Assembly (NCBI RefSeq): GCF_905404315.1
Contig: NC_066267.1
Location: 9,872,501 to 9,936,500 of the forward strand
Length of the DNA stretch: 64,000 nt
Source of the DNA: Leptidea sinapis
Lineage: Eukaryota > Arthropoda > Insecta > Lepidoptera > Pieridae
Direction of reading: 5' to 3'
This document shows positions 1 to 11,295 of this stretch, piece by piece. The notes under the pieces are model-generated. The model made no database searches, had not been told where the DNA came from, and worked only from the letters and a program-made list of their open reading frames with translations. Numbering within the stretch: position 1 is the first letter of the stretch; each line of letters opens with the position of its first letter. Both the position numbers and the translations under genes were made by a program.

Positions 1-262
1 AACGTCAAAAACTACCACCAATTCAAAAGAGACTGCCTCAGACCTGAGAAGAATGGGCGCAAGAAACTCAGCGGGCTTTTTTTTAATATAAGATATGGAT
101 TACAATGTAATATTGTACAATAAACATTTATAATTAAAGAGCCTGATGGTGTTTGCTTTATTCCCAGTCCGTGGTGTCATTAAGAAAATCGTTTATGCTA
201 TAATAACCTTTCCCACACAAACGTTTTTAACAATTCTTTTAAATTTCGTAACACATTTGTTT
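1..262 (-). mobile_element. jockey-like LINE 3' end (ORF2 C-terminus plus 3' UTR)
   Basis: The minus strand reads GKGYYSINDFLNDTTDWE and then stop (stop codon at 158-160), the C-terminus of lepidopteran jockey-like LINEs as I recall them. A 3' UTR including GTTTCTTGCGCCC-type text follows. The copy at 19381-19665 matches over its whole length. The window edge cuts it. Confidence 0.65.
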
Positions 263-336
263 TGTATATTTTCTGGGATCATATTGTAGAAGCATAACAT
301 GACTGTATTGTAATATATAGATATTTATATATATAT

Positions 337-387
337 AAGATACAATAACGAGATATTTATATATAAAAAATCTCGTTATTGTATCTT
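337..387. repeat. perfect hairpin, 18-bp arms
   Basis: Arms 337-354 (AAGATACAATAACGAGAT) and 370-387 are exact complements around a 15-nt AT loop. It lies 36 bp left of FB1. Confidence 0.75.
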
Positions 388-423
388 TATAGCTATATAT
401 TCTCTCTTTTTTTAAAAGAAATA

Positions 424-680
424 TATACAAATGATTTGAGTTTTCTTTAGTGTTAATTCCGCCAATATTTGTCTTTAAACAATTCGACACGCGTATCGCC
501 TCGTCTCTCGTACCAGATTTTGGCGAGACAACACGTCCTGAGGATGCCTCGTGTAGAGACGAAACACGTGTCGAATTGATAAAAGACAAATATTGGCGGA
601 ATCAACACTAAAGAAAACTCAAATCATTTGTATAATTATGGATTATCGCAAAGCCCACTTCAATAAAAAGAAATATAATT
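424..680. mobile_element. fold-back element FB1, copy 1
   Basis: The arms 424-490 and 570-634 are inverted repeats (TATACAAATGATTTGAG, GCCAATATTTGTCTTT, AATTCGACACG). The short centre contains GGCGAGACAACACGTCC. The right flank to about 680 is also shared with the second copy. The whole can fold into one long hairpin. Confidence 0.65.
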
Positions 681-1932
681 TAAGTCATTTTGAAATTTAC
701 ATCTTGGTTAAAAGGCGTTCATTTTCTCAAAATTGATTCCTTCAGAATTATTTTTGATGTCATTTCTAATATACTAGATTCTACTACCGCTTCGGCAACG
801 AATGGTGCTCTGAGAGAAAAGCAGCGGCGCAAAAAACTCTCCCAACGTTCATTTTAATAAAAATATACAATATTGTACTGTCATTGCTATTGCTATAAAA
901 TAATCATAATCTAGTCACATGCTATCCGATCACGTAGATATTAAGCTGTGGAGTAATAGGATTTACGACAGAGCCATTTTTTAATAAAACATTTAAATTT
1001 ATTTATAGATAATGCCTGAACACTGGTCGACTATTTATTTCCTTAATAATATATTATGACGTATCGATACCTTAGTTCCAAAGTGTAAAAAGTCTGAAAT
1101 TCAGTAAGTAACTATTATCTCATAGAAACAAGTTAATAATTGAATGCTGTTTAGTTGTTACTTCATATAATTGAATATTTAAGTCGATTACATTTTAATT
1201 TCATACTCTTTGTTTTTTGAGTTTTGTTTGAGAACCCTTTTCTGAATTAAAACTCTTCGGAACAGAGGTATCGGTATAAATTTTTCAACATTGTAATGTA
1301 AATAATATACGCACTTACAAGATTCCACTATCGAATAAAACGAAAAACAAATTGAAATGGGGTTAAGATCTGGACTAGATGAGAGTTTCAGCTTTTATAA
1401 GTCAGGAATATTGGCTTCCTGCCAGGCTTGGGTAGTTTGAGCCTTGTGCTAAGTCCACGGTGTCATCACACTCCTATATCGTCTCTTAAAACACTTTAGA
1501 AGTAAAATCTAAAGTCTTCAGTCCTTTTTGTAATGAAGCTTTGTGACTCATACACTTTGTCGTTATGCTTCGCCCCTATATATAACAGTGGAAGTATAAG
1601 TATATCTGTCAATATATACATGTATTATTGGAAGATGCGGTTGGCTTTTGTAGTCTTGAAAATTACCGACGGATCTACTTTGTACCATCACTGGAGGTGG
1701 TGGTTTCTTTAACACCATGTTAATACCATACTCAATTTTGTAATTAATAATATTTCATTTCCACAAAAACCACGTGTAATGGCGGGTAAAGATAGAACTT
1801 CTAAATGTAACTGCAGATATAATAAGAATTATGAAGATTTTATGTTGTAAAAATATTTACAGCTAGACTTATATCTAGATCTGATAAAATAATGCAATTT
1901 TAGAAAAAATAATAAATAACGCTAAATCTTAC

Positions 1933-2049
1933 CTTCTTTGTCATACAGCCTGAAAGCTTCCTTGAGCTCCTTTTGCAAAGCTTCATCGTCTTCAACCAAG
2001 AAGTGTGTCGCTACTCGGACGAACGAGTCGAAGTTTAGTTTGCCTGTTT
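1933..2049 (-). CDS. TpnC: troponin C exon: EF-hand II and start of EF-hand III
   Basis: This 117-nt exon has acceptor TTTTAG and donor GTAAGA, phase 1 at both ends. It encodes the end of EF-hand II (GKLNFDSFVRVATHF), the central linker (LVEDDEALQKEL) and the entering helix of EF-hand III (KEAFRLYDKEG). EF loop II has Thr at position 5 and Ser at position 12 instead of Asp/Ser and Glu. The next exon is not in the window. Confidence 0.9.
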
Positions 2050-5000
2050 CTAAAAGATAATCATTATTATTTTATTTAAATATCAGATTGCCAAAACACT
2101 ATACATAACAAAATAAATTTGTGGAAATGCAGTATCTACGTGTAGGCATTAAAAGAAAAATTATTAATTACAAAGGGTTATAAATTACTTACACATATTA
2201 TCTTTTGATACAAGAATATTATGAATTTAAAGAGATTCATGTAGTTTAATTATTTAAGCAATTCATTTACCTCTCACCCTTAATTCGTGATTGTAAAAAA
2301 GTTATGTGGAAAGTTTGAAAAAATACGAACTGTAAAATAAATAAGCTTGTAAATAAAATATTGTAAGATAGACTGATTAGTCTGCGTTTGTTTTAGAATA
2401 TTACATTAAATTATAGAAGCCTTACAGTTGGCTATCAAGTAAAAGAGCAACAATAGATTAACTCCACGCAATGACACCCGCAACGAACTATTTTGGTTAT
2501 TTTCATTGCATTGTTCCACGTTCTCTGTGGTCTGGCGTAACCGGCCGGAACTAAAATAAATCCAAATTGTGTGTATTGAGTTTCAAAAAATTAGAAAGCT
2601 GTATATATTTTTCACTAGATATTTTAATACTTATTGACTCTCTCTTTCTCTCAGACAGTTTCAATCAGTTTGGTGTAGGCCTTCTCCCGAATTAGCAGCT
2701 ACCTCCACCCAGTTCGTCCATGCAGTTTTTTTGACATCAAGCATCGATTGTATATGTGGTTTAGCTCTAGGTCTATTTTTTACATTATTTTGCTCTACGA
2801 GCCATGTGTCTGGATTCTATTTTTCGGCCCACTGCCACTTCAGACTTGCCACTAGTTTGATGACATCAGTAACCTTAATTTGACCTCTAAGCTAGATATT
2901 TGCCTTCCGGTCTCTCAGGGATTTAGGGACCCTACGAATTTCAAGTTTCCCTGGGCAATTTGTATTTGATTAATTCTCTCCTTTATCAGGACCCACTTTT
3001 CTGCTCTATGCAAGGTACCAGTAAAATACACTAATCAAAAAACCTAGCTTTCTATTCAGCGGTTATAATTCATTTCATTCAAAGCAAAGTTAAGTTTTGA
3101 GTAAAAAGCCCACAAGAGACGTATGCGTCTATCTATGTTATTGACCTGTTTTTATCAATACATCCTTTTTTCCTCACCTAGATAGACATACTTCTAGACA
3201 ATCTCCTTTTCATTGACATTTTAGCTTACTTTAGTCCTAACAGATGTAATTTTATTTGATGTTCGTTACCAGATTCTCGAAAGTTTCGAAAGGACATTTT
3301 TTGTTTTTTCAAATTCACTTTCCATTCGAATAGTGAATAAGTTTACAGATTCAATTTTTTTTTACGACGCTTTTGCACTTTCATTGATCACGTTTGCAAT
3401 ATCCACAACAACGGGTCACTATTTTAGATCTGAATCGAATGCAAATAATATTTAGGCATTCCGTAATGGACGAATCATATAGTTAAATATTTTCAACAAT
3501 GAAGAGTTACGGAACTTATTTTAAATAAGTAAATATTAAACGACCTATATAAATTCGTATGAATGCATCTTCTTGAACTAGGACATAAAATGAGTAGTTT
3601 AGATTGTAGAAGTTATATTCATTTTATGTCTGTTTATCTGCACAATGGTATCTTGTTTATGACAGCTGGAACAGGTGCGATAGTAGAACCACCTTTGTTG
3701 CCTGTGAAGACGCCATTGTTCCAACTTGAGAATTATTTTCATAGTTATCATTGTCATTCGGGTGGGAATATTGAGGAACTTTTGGTCAAGTAGACGGGAT
3801 GGATGAAAGAAAATTATTTTCACAAAAAAATATATTCTATAAATATTGTTACATAGAAAAAGATATCGTTTTGAAGCAGCAGTAGCAGTTATTTGAAGGC
3901 GATAGCCGAGAGCGGGGACTGTCCGTATGTTGGTCATATAATAAAAATAAATATGTCCCCTTGTAGTAATAATGATTTACACAATTAGATTAAGTTTATT
4001 AACAATGGATTGTAGTTATGTTAAAATAAACGTTTTAATATTATTATTATTGCTATCTTCATCTGACCGCCGGCTCGAATCACTAGTTTACTCTTTATTT
4101 ATAAATTTTAATTGAAAGATATATCATTGTAATCCATATTAAAAAAAGACCACTGAGTTTCTTGCGCGCGTTCTTCTCAGGTCTGACGCAGTCTATTTTG
4201 AATGGTTAGTATTTGACGTTCAATAAATGATTTTGAATAAATATATTTGAATTTGATGCATCGACGATCTGCGATCGATTTCATTATTTGGCATTTCGTA
4301 GAGATGTGCGTTCTCTGTGCATTCTCGCAAATATGACAGAGAGTGCTCAGAGTAGTTGGTCGGGTTGATACAAACACATGAATTCCACCTTCGAATATTA
4401 CGTCGAAATACGAAATTTTACCCGCGTCATGTTGACATCTGGCATTCTACAACCGTCCGTTTTGCGAAGTACTTCTTTTCTCGAATAGCCACTTTGTAGA
4501 ATCAATAACCGAATGCAGATTTCCCGAACCGATTTGAACTTTTTTGAATGAAAATAAGGAATGAGACAGCAGCGAGCAGAACGGCTATATTATGGGTACT
4601 ACACCTATAGCGCCTATTTCTGCCGTGAAGTAGTAATGTGTAAGCATTACTGTTTCGGTCTGAAGCACGCCGTAGTTAGTGAAATTACTGGGCAAATGAG
4701 ACTTAACATCTTATGTCTCAAGGTGATGAGCGCAGTTGTAGTGGCGCTCAGAATTTTTGGGATTTTTCAAGAATCCTGAGCGGCACTACATTATAATTGG
4801 CAGGTAATCAATTACCATCAGCTGAACGTTCTGCTCATCTCGTCCCTTATTTTCATAACAAAAAATCTCGAATATGCTACTTTAGATGCAGGGGCGGATC
4901 TTGAACTTGTGGGGCTCTGGGCTAATACTGCTTAGGGGCACTACCTAAATACTCAGCCAATTGCCATTTTGTCAATTACTGTTTTCTGTAGTGATATAGG

Positions 5001-8000
5001 TATATATTATATAATATTTAAGTACAGGAAGAAAATAGGAAAAAAAAAAATATTTTATTTATTTATTAAAACATTATTTATAGCAAAATAAATTGACAGT
5101 TTATGAATGGTTATGTTATATAAATTATAAAGCAACCTTTCTGCATTTTTGTGCTGCAAATTCTTTTATTTGGCCATCGCACTGTAAGTCCTTTGTTAAA
5201 TCGCAATTTATGGAGAGAACTGATAAATGATTTAGTCGAAAGTTCGACATTGTTGACCTGTATTTGTTTTCTATATACGACATCCTGGAGAAAGAGCGCT
5301 TCGCTTGACAGCTAGTGATCGGCATCGTTAAAAAAATCTTTAAGATGGTATGGCAGTTTGGGAATACATCAACAAGTTTCTTTTCATAAATTATTCATTT
5401 TTATCGTCATTTTCGCCGAAACTATTCAGAATTTTCAGAATGCCATCATAAGTAGGTACTTTTTAAAGCTCTGACAGCATCATAGTGACAAGACCATCTG
5501 GTCTGGCTTAAACTTATAACGTAAATTTTAGTTTTGTTTCACGATTTAACAGTTCCCACGTATGGGTCGAAGCAGAGAAGAAAACGTATATTTTTTGTAC
5601 TTGTCTCCATTAAAAGACAATACACGGAATACACCGACCGAAAACAAGCGACGGGGAATTCAAATTCATATTAAACGGAACGGGTACCGTTTGATAGATG
5701 CGCACACGGATTGATTGATCGTGTTGCCAACCTAATGATCGGATTTTTTTGAATTCTACATAATTTTTATTATTGAGAATATCGTCAATTGTTTTCAGTT
5801 CGGTTGGGGGCCCTCTGTATCCACGGGGCCCTGGGCTGCAGCCCAAAAAGCCTTTAAGTAGATCCGCCCCTGTTTAGATTGCTCACTATCCAATCAAACA
5901 ACTTCAACTAAAAGTGAAAAAGTTTCCAGAGCAATGATTTAACATTGTTTGTCTCACACACCTGCCCATAAAACTCGATTCGGAATTATTATTACGAATC
6001 CCGAGAAACTTGTAACAGCGCGTCCACTTGAAGTATTTATGTGATTTGATCGTAACGTTTACGAAAATCATCAAAGGAATCACCACCTTTGAAGTAAATT
6101 CGTCACCTTTCTGAAGCTATAAAGCTTATTTTAGGACACTTATTTATTCTGTAAATGTTGATATTATACCAGATGGGACTAAGATTCGACTGTACATCAA
6201 CTTTAATATTTATGTTACCAAATTCAGAACGTCGAAATTCCTTGAAGATTGCCACACGTATAATTGAGAAACGATTTATATACTTTAATTTGTTTACATT
6301 AGCATCGCCTTTGTGAAGGAATCTTCGATCGTTACTTCGTCCACTTCAGGCGTCGGAATTACTTGAAGATTTGGACACATCTCAAGAACCGATGACAATA
6401 AAACATTTTTATACTATGACCTTGGATCACAACCAAGTACACTAGGATATTTAAAAAATATTGGCAGATAATATTTTATCATAAGTACAATTGCTGATAA
6501 TTTACGATGATATAATTTGAATATGGTTACAAAAATCTTACTGGACTTTATAGTTTGCTATATTTAAAACTATATGTTATAACTACCTACCTTTTAAACT
6601 ATAAATTTTATTCTACAGCACAAAAAATGAATAATGGGAGAGTTGTATACTAGCGCCGTTTTGTCTCAAAGTGCCATTTATTTCGAAAGTGGTGGATTTT
6701 ATTAAATAAATGAATTACGAAGAGATATGACTTTTATGTGAATATCGGAAAATGGTTCTGGAAACATAGCTATAAATAACCTTCACACATAACGTTTACG
6801 TCTGGCATTCAAAAACCGCTTCGCACAGCTACTTTGTGGAATCAAGTACCGGCTGCTGTTTTCCCGAACCGATACGACTTAGGGACCTTCAAGAAATGAG
6901 CATAGTCCCACTTTAAAGGCTTGTAACACATCTCTTGACACCTTTTATTACGGATGTCCATGGGCGGTTCATGTGCCTCTTGCCCATTAGCCTCTCTTAT
7001 ATAAAAATAACGCATAGGTGATTAAAATACTTAGCTGTTATAATACGTGTTTCCTCTGTTGTTATGGGAAACGGTCCATAAAAATAAAAACCTAGAATTG
7101 CCCTGCAAACTATGGACTCACCAGAGGATAAATAGAGTTATTCCCAGCCAACTGGATATAAAAAGTAGACTTTTAACTTAGATAATTTATACGTCTAGAT
7201 AGAGTCTCTTGCTGTAGACAATCCATAAAAACAGGCCAGGAATATTAGATTAATATGCGTGACAAGCTACGTCTTACACTCGCGATTTGTATGACACTTT
7301 GTGTTATTGTGCGTGAATTGCTCAAAATAGAGGTTAGTTCTAAAGTCTATCTTATTCGACGTTTTCACTTTTAATAAGCTTTTACTGTACATTTCTATGT
7401 ACTATAGTCAGAATCCTTGCCGACAGTTAAAAATGAGTGAATCGTGTTTTGTGCACACACTAGCTTCCAAGTGCCACCCACCCTGAGGAACTGAAAGAAA
7501 TAACGAATGCAGAATGAACAGTTTCACAGATTTTTGTAAATAAGGGACGAGACGAGCAGGACGTTCAGCTGATGGTAATTGTTACGCTCCATTACAATGC
7601 AGTGTCGCACAGGATTCTTGAAACACTCCAAAAATTCTGAGTTGCCGCATAAGATGTTAACTCTCATTTGCCCAGTATTTTTACTAGCTAAGGCGCCTTT
7701 CAGACCGAAACACAGTAATGCTTACACATGACTGCTTCACGGCAGAAATAGGCGCCGTTGTGGTACCTATAATCTAGCCGGCATCCTGTGCAAATGAGCC
7801 TCCCACTGGTAAAATATGATGATATGAGCTTCAAGAAGAAAACGACCCAGAAGAAGATGGTTCAGAGATGATATTACCTTCAGCATCCTCATTGTCCAGT
7901 ATTTGGTCCAGCTCGTTTTCGTCGTAGTTGTGCACCATGGTGTTCAGAATCGTTCGCACTTTCTCTTTCTCGATACGGCCTTGTTTGCTCGAGTCGAACA

Positions 8001-9372
8001 TGCTGAACGCTCGGCGTAACACTACAATAAAATAATTCATTTTAGATTATTTTCTCTATATATATAGTGAAAATGGTCTTTGTTTGAGGGTCTTTCATGC
8101 CTAAACCACTGATTGTATCGACATGAACCTACCACCATTCGATGCGAAATTTAGTCTAGATGGTTTATGGCTACTTATTTTTTTTGTATTTGTAATAAAA
8201 TAAATAAAATTTAATTTATTTCCTTTTGAAATTCGAACAGCAAGGCGGGCTGGAACGGCTTGTCTTTTATAAATCTCTTTTAATTGGTATTCTCTGTGTG
8301 ATTTTTAATAACGGTTTTATTGAAAATATTTACAATAAATATTAAATTTTAACTGTCATCAGACTTGCTTTCAAATAATATCGCGATATATACAGTTTTT
8401 ATTTAAATTTCATTAAGTCTTACAGAAATTCATCTTGTTTATAATTTCAATAATTATTTTATTTGATAACAGGTTTTCATTAAAAATTATTAATATTCTG
8501 AAACTAATTTAAAATTCCTGAACAATGCCTGAATATTTGGAACATATTGAGCAGTCGGTTATTACGAGCAGTTTCCAATTTCCGACAATATGATTTGATA
8601 ATCTTAAGATTAAAAGAAGTCGACCGAATTAATAAAATAAAATATTATAATGAAAATCTCATGTTTCAAATGTTGGGACTGAGGTTATTATAATATTCAT
8701 TAAAATAGATTGATTGCCTTATAGGGTAGTTGTAGTTGGTTTAGTGCGAAATTCCAGATACTCATTTTATGTATGCCGACGTTCCAATCACGTTTCAAAT
8801 GAAATAATTTTAATTCAATAAAGTGTTTCACAGCCAGACGATTAAGCAAAGAACTAAGTATATCGACACTAAAAATAAAATTCAGCTTTATTGTTGATGA
8901 GATGGTGTTTGTCGATAACAAACAAAAACATATTTTACATCAATATCAATTAAAGGAGACTTTTTACAATTTTTCTTATGACATTTGATAAAAAATATAA
9001 ATCAATATTGAAATCTATAACTACGTAAATAAAATAAATCAAAATAATGTATGAGGTAAATCGTAACCTATTAACTAACTACGTATTTACGACTTGTAGT
9101 TACAATATTATATTGAGCTCCAAAGCATTTTTTCACAAAAAAACGGAAAGATTTTGAGATCCTAAAATTTATTCTTATAAAATTTAGTAAGCATTGAAAA
9201 GTCTCCAAAGTGGTTAATAAACTAAATCTTTTAATAAAACAATTCATTTCTTCAACATGAAATAATTATTTCCTTAAAAACATTACTTTTTCATATAATT
9301 TTATTAAATCATTCAAAAAGCAATAAAATTACAACACTTACTTGCAATTTGTTCTTCATCTAATTGATTATT
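1933..9372 (-). CDS. TpnC: troponin C gene, 5' three coding exons (partial)
   Basis: This is the 5' part of a troponin C gene, the calcium-binding switch of the thin filament in striated muscle. Three exons join in frame: 9342-9372 (NNQLDEEQIA), 7878-8021 (LRRAFSMFDSSKQGR and on) and 1933-2049 (TGKLNFDSFVRVATHFLV, then DDEALQKELKEAFRLYDKEG). All introns are phase 1 with GT-AG ends. The link VATHFLVEDDEALQKELKEAFRLYD is typical of insect troponin C. The initiator Met is not found: the 31-nt exon has the length of calmodulin exon 2, which follows an exon ending exactly at ATG, so I infer a separate ATG exon upstream (above 9372). EF-hands III-IV lie left of base 1. EF loop I (D-S-K.. ending K at position 12) and loop II (ending S at 12) lack the usual Glu, so the N-lobe may not bind calcium. 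Confidence 0.88.
2660..3240 (-). mobile_element. RTE-like LINE fragment, decayed
   Basis: The minus strand carries the W-Q-W-A motif of the RTE C-terminal part (compare KWQWARHI at 38.7 kb) followed by TGGACGAACTGGGTGGAGG-type text. Several stops interrupt it. Confidence 0.45.
3862..4060 (+). mobile_element. LINE 3' end with ATT-rich tail, copy 1
   Basis: It shares GAAGCAGCAGTAGCAGTTAT, GCGATAGCCGAGAGCGGGG and AATAAACGTTTT plus an (ATT)n tail with 17196-17396. The frame SYLKAIADSGDCxYVGHLIK seen in the second copy suggests an ORF end. Confidence 0.5.
4126..4258 (+). mobile_element. LINE 3' UTR fragment
   Basis: It shares CATTGTAATCCATATT, TTCTTCTCAGGTCTGA and GACGTTCAATAAATGATTTT with the 3' ends at 1-262 and 19381-19665. 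This is a short 3' truncation product. Confidence 0.55.
4428..4545 (+). mobile_element. LINE C-terminal fragment, truncated by an S1 copy
   Basis: CATCTGGCATTCTACAACC and TTTCCCGAACCGATTTGAAC parallel 6800-6890. The translation resembles a jockey-like C-terminus (HSTTVRFAKYFFSR). Confidence 0.45.
4563..4867 (+). mobile_element. S1 SINE-like repeat, copy 1
   Basis: The family core is TATTATGGGTACTACACC, CTATTTCTGCCGTGAAG, CCGTAGTTAGTGAAATTACT, GCCGCTCAG or similar, and the 3' end CGTCCCTTATTTTCAT. The 5' end is lost. A LINE fragment lies on its left and hAT on its right. Confidence 0.7.
4889..5872 (-). mobile_element. hAT transposon relic with TIRs and 8-bp target duplication
   Basis: The ends are perfect 12-bp inverted repeats CAGGGGCGGATC. 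They are flanked by TTTAGATG (4881-4888) and TTTAGATT (5873-5880), a near-perfect 8-bp target duplication as hAT elements make. Inside, the minus-strand frame 5125-5325 reads PITSCQAKRSFSRMSYIENK and YRSTMSNFRLNHLSVLSINC, the hAT C-terminal dimerisation domain. At 984 bp it has lost the catalytic core. It lies in a troponin C intron. Confidence 0.8.
6800..7015 (+). mobile_element. LINE C-terminal fragment
   Basis: It reads as a decayed jockey-like C-terminus: TTTGTGGAATCAAGTACC for LWNQVP, CCCGAACCGATACGAC for PNRYD, then the short tail GGATGTCCATGGGCGG. Related to 4428-4545. Confidence 0.5.
7539..7811 (-). mobile_element. S1 copy 2
   Basis: Complete by both family ends (CCAGTGGGAGGCTC and CGTCCCTTATTTAC). 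It lies 66 bp beyond troponin C exon 2 on the transcribed strand, antisense-free (same strand as the gene). Confidence 0.75.
7878..8021 (-). CDS. TpnC: troponin C exon: EF-hand I and start of EF-hand II
   Basis: This 144-nt exon lies between acceptor TTTTATTGTAG and donor GTAATA. It encodes the first EF-hand (loop D-S-S-K-Q-G-R-I-E-K-E-K) and runs into the second helix pair (ENELDQILDNEDAE). Loop I ends in Lys rather than Glu and lacks acidic residues at positions 3 and 5, so it should not bind calcium; site I is also lost in other insect troponin Cs. The open frame continues into the intron only by chance. Confidence 0.9.
8022..9341. other. troponin C intron (1.3 kb)
   Basis: It is AT-rich with a Helitron-like 5' end at 8055-8160. 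The open frame at 8700-8921 has no family resemblance. Nothing else is seen. Confidence 0.6.
8055..8160 (+). mobile_element. Helitron-like 5' end fragment
   Basis: TCTATATATATAGTGAAAAT and the following text match the reverse complement of 26420-26525. The 3' terminus is missing. Confidence 0.5.
9342..9372 (-). CDS. TpnC: troponin C exon: N-terminal helix (31 nt)
   Basis: The acceptor TGTTACAG and donor GTAAGT bracket 31 nt that read NNQLDEEQIA plus one base. The frame is set by joining to the next exon, which gives EEQIAMLRRAF. The same position and phase (EEQIA, then phase 1) is used in calmodulin genes. The preceding ATG exon was not identified. Confidence 0.82.
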
Positions 9373-10603
9373 CTGTAACACAAAATATAATTTACAAATG
9401 CTTTCAATAAAATCTTAAAACACATGCCCCAAGTAATTACCATTTTGAAAAAAAAAAGAACGATGACAGCAAAAAGCGCGGGATGTCAAACAACGCGCGC
9501 TGTAACCAACTGGATGGAATGAAAGCTGGTGCATATGAAGAGGGGATTTCAGGAATGTTAGAAAATTTGGAATGTACTCGATAAGCGTCTCTTTTATTAC
9601 GCTGTAATCTAAATCCAGCACACTCATGTTTGTTGAGAGGGCCTGTTGATATTATTATTCAATTTGTAATCGGTATGTGATGAAATGTTTAACATTTTGA
9701 ACAACTGTAATATTTCAAGGAAGACAAGTATAATTTGTAATAATATTTACACATTTCATGATGTTGACTTGTAATAGATTAAACATTGTGTTTTGACAAG
9801 CCTGTGGTAAAATATTCGTCTGTCTTCCTTGATAGTAATGGGTTGGGATTTTGAATTCGATTGAGTAACAATTTAAATTTTCTGGGTTGATGGATAGTTA
9901 TCTAAAGATATAATGTAAAAATACAATTTTTTCTGTAAACATATGGCATAATTATGGATAAAATTACAATAAAAATTATTAACAACAAAACCTAGTAAAT
10001 CAAATTTAAATAAAATTCATGAACAGGAAAAAATATGGGCTGTATTTTAATTTAAAAAACAATAGGATACTAACCACAATTGCAACGAAAGAAGTATAAA
10101 ATAAATGGTTATGCCTTAGATAGATAGATATATAGTCTAGGTAAACTGATAACTATGAACACGTCGAAAAAATAGTGGTGAACTGTTACCTTCTATTTTC
10201 AGCAACGCAAGCATACTAAAATAGAGACATACAGAAGTAATATGAAGCTCATCATACCATCATGCACACTAAAATGATAAACTTGGCCTGTTGTTATGCA
10301 TTGCCTAACAGCAAGAAGCTCTATCTAGACGTTTAAATTTTCTAAGAGTTATAGGGTCAATTAGTAAATATTTAGATAATATTTCACTAACTACAGTATC
10401 TTTCCAACCAAAACATTATAATTCTGACTGATTCATGACAGAAAATGATGCCACCTAGTCGGCACATTGTCCCTTTGGAAAAGTAAATAAATAAGAGGCA
10501 TTTATTTCAGGCATAATAAGAACCATACTTACAAAACAATTTAGACACTGGAAAGGGGTGCCAAGTTTAAAGTAAAATTAAAGTAACTAAAACTATATAT
10601 TGC

Positions 10604-10976
10604 CACGGACTAGTAAAAAAATAAGGACCCCGTGTCACCTTACATAACAGTGTAGCACCAAAACAAGCCGATTAGCGTGTAAATGGATAGCCCCATGCAC
10701 ACACTTACACTACTACAGGCCGATATGTGGCCATTATGAGAATTGCCATCGTCTGTGACAGATCAGTTTGCGTCTCAATAAAATATTTTGAAAATGCCGT
10801 CGTGCGTTGTGAAAAAGTGTAAAAACGATACTTTATAAGCATTTGTGGCCATATATGATTATTTAAGGGAGAAAAAATTGTGTAACGAGTATCCCCCGTA
10901 ACCGAACACACTAGCATAGTGGTGCTTCACTTGCTAATATCACGGCGCGGAGTCCTTCTTTTTTTACTTGTCCGTG
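10604..10976 (+). mobile_element. P-superfamily-like MITE, copy 1, THAP-like start
   Basis: A 373-bp element with termini CACGGAC(T/A)AGTAAAAAAA in inverted orientation, flanked by a perfect 8-bp duplication TATATTGC (10596-10603 and 10977-10984). At 10794 a start codon opens MPSCVVKKCKNDT then stop, which has the C-x4-C spacing of the beginning of a THAP zinc finger, the DNA-binding domain of P-type transposases. No transposase is present. Confidence 0.72.
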
Positions 10977-11160
10977 TATATTGCAAATATTTGTGCAGTA
11001 ATTTTTTGTTCTTGTCCATGTGAACAGATTTAAAAATAACTAAAAAAAAATTATAATAAAGGCTGGTTCCGAATACGCAATAATAATAACGCACTGAGTA
11101 AAAGAAGATGTAAGATACTTTGATGCACAAATCCTCGAAATGTATCTACGGGTAAATGAT

Positions 11161-11290
11161 TTTTTAACCGACTTCAAAAAACGAGGAGGTTCTCAATTCG
11201 TCGGTATGTTTTTTTTATTATGTTTGTTACCTCAAAATTTTGTAGTGGGTGAACTGATTTTGATAATTCTTTTTTTATTTGAAAGCTGGT
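11161..11290 (+). mobile_element. FB2 left-end fragment
   Basis: TTAACCGACTTCAAAAAACG, GAGGTTCTCAATTCGTCGG and GTGAACTGATTTTGATAAT match the left end of FB2. A different repeat then continues at about 11296. Confidence 0.5.
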
Positions 11291-11295
11291 GCTTC

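Larger units (their letters stand above)
1..1932. other. left flank inside troponin C intron: repeats, no exon seen
   Basis: The missing troponin C exons III-IV must lie left of base 1, so this stretch is intron. It holds a LINE 3' end, an 18-bp-arm hairpin, a fold-back element and, at about 695-860, a repeat whose relatives occur at 13795-13885 and 42895-42960. From 860 to 1932 I see only AT-rich unique sequence. Confidence 0.6.
2050..7877. other. troponin C intron (5.8 kb) filled with transposon relics
   Basis: It contains an RTE-like LINE fragment, LINE 3' ends, an S1 SINE-like copy, a near full-length hAT relic, a jockey-like C-terminal fragment and a second S1 copy. The stretches 3240-3860 and 5880-6800 show no recognisable feature. 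Confidence 0.65.

Noticed and set aside
239..589. 116-codon open frame on the minus strand
   Set aside because: It crosses the fold-back element and an AT hairpin; a similar text appears at the other FB1 copy in another frame.
7831..8040. Open frame of 69 codons as a stand-alone EF-hand gene
   Set aside because: It contains troponin C exon 2 but runs past both splice sites; the real exon is 7878-8021.
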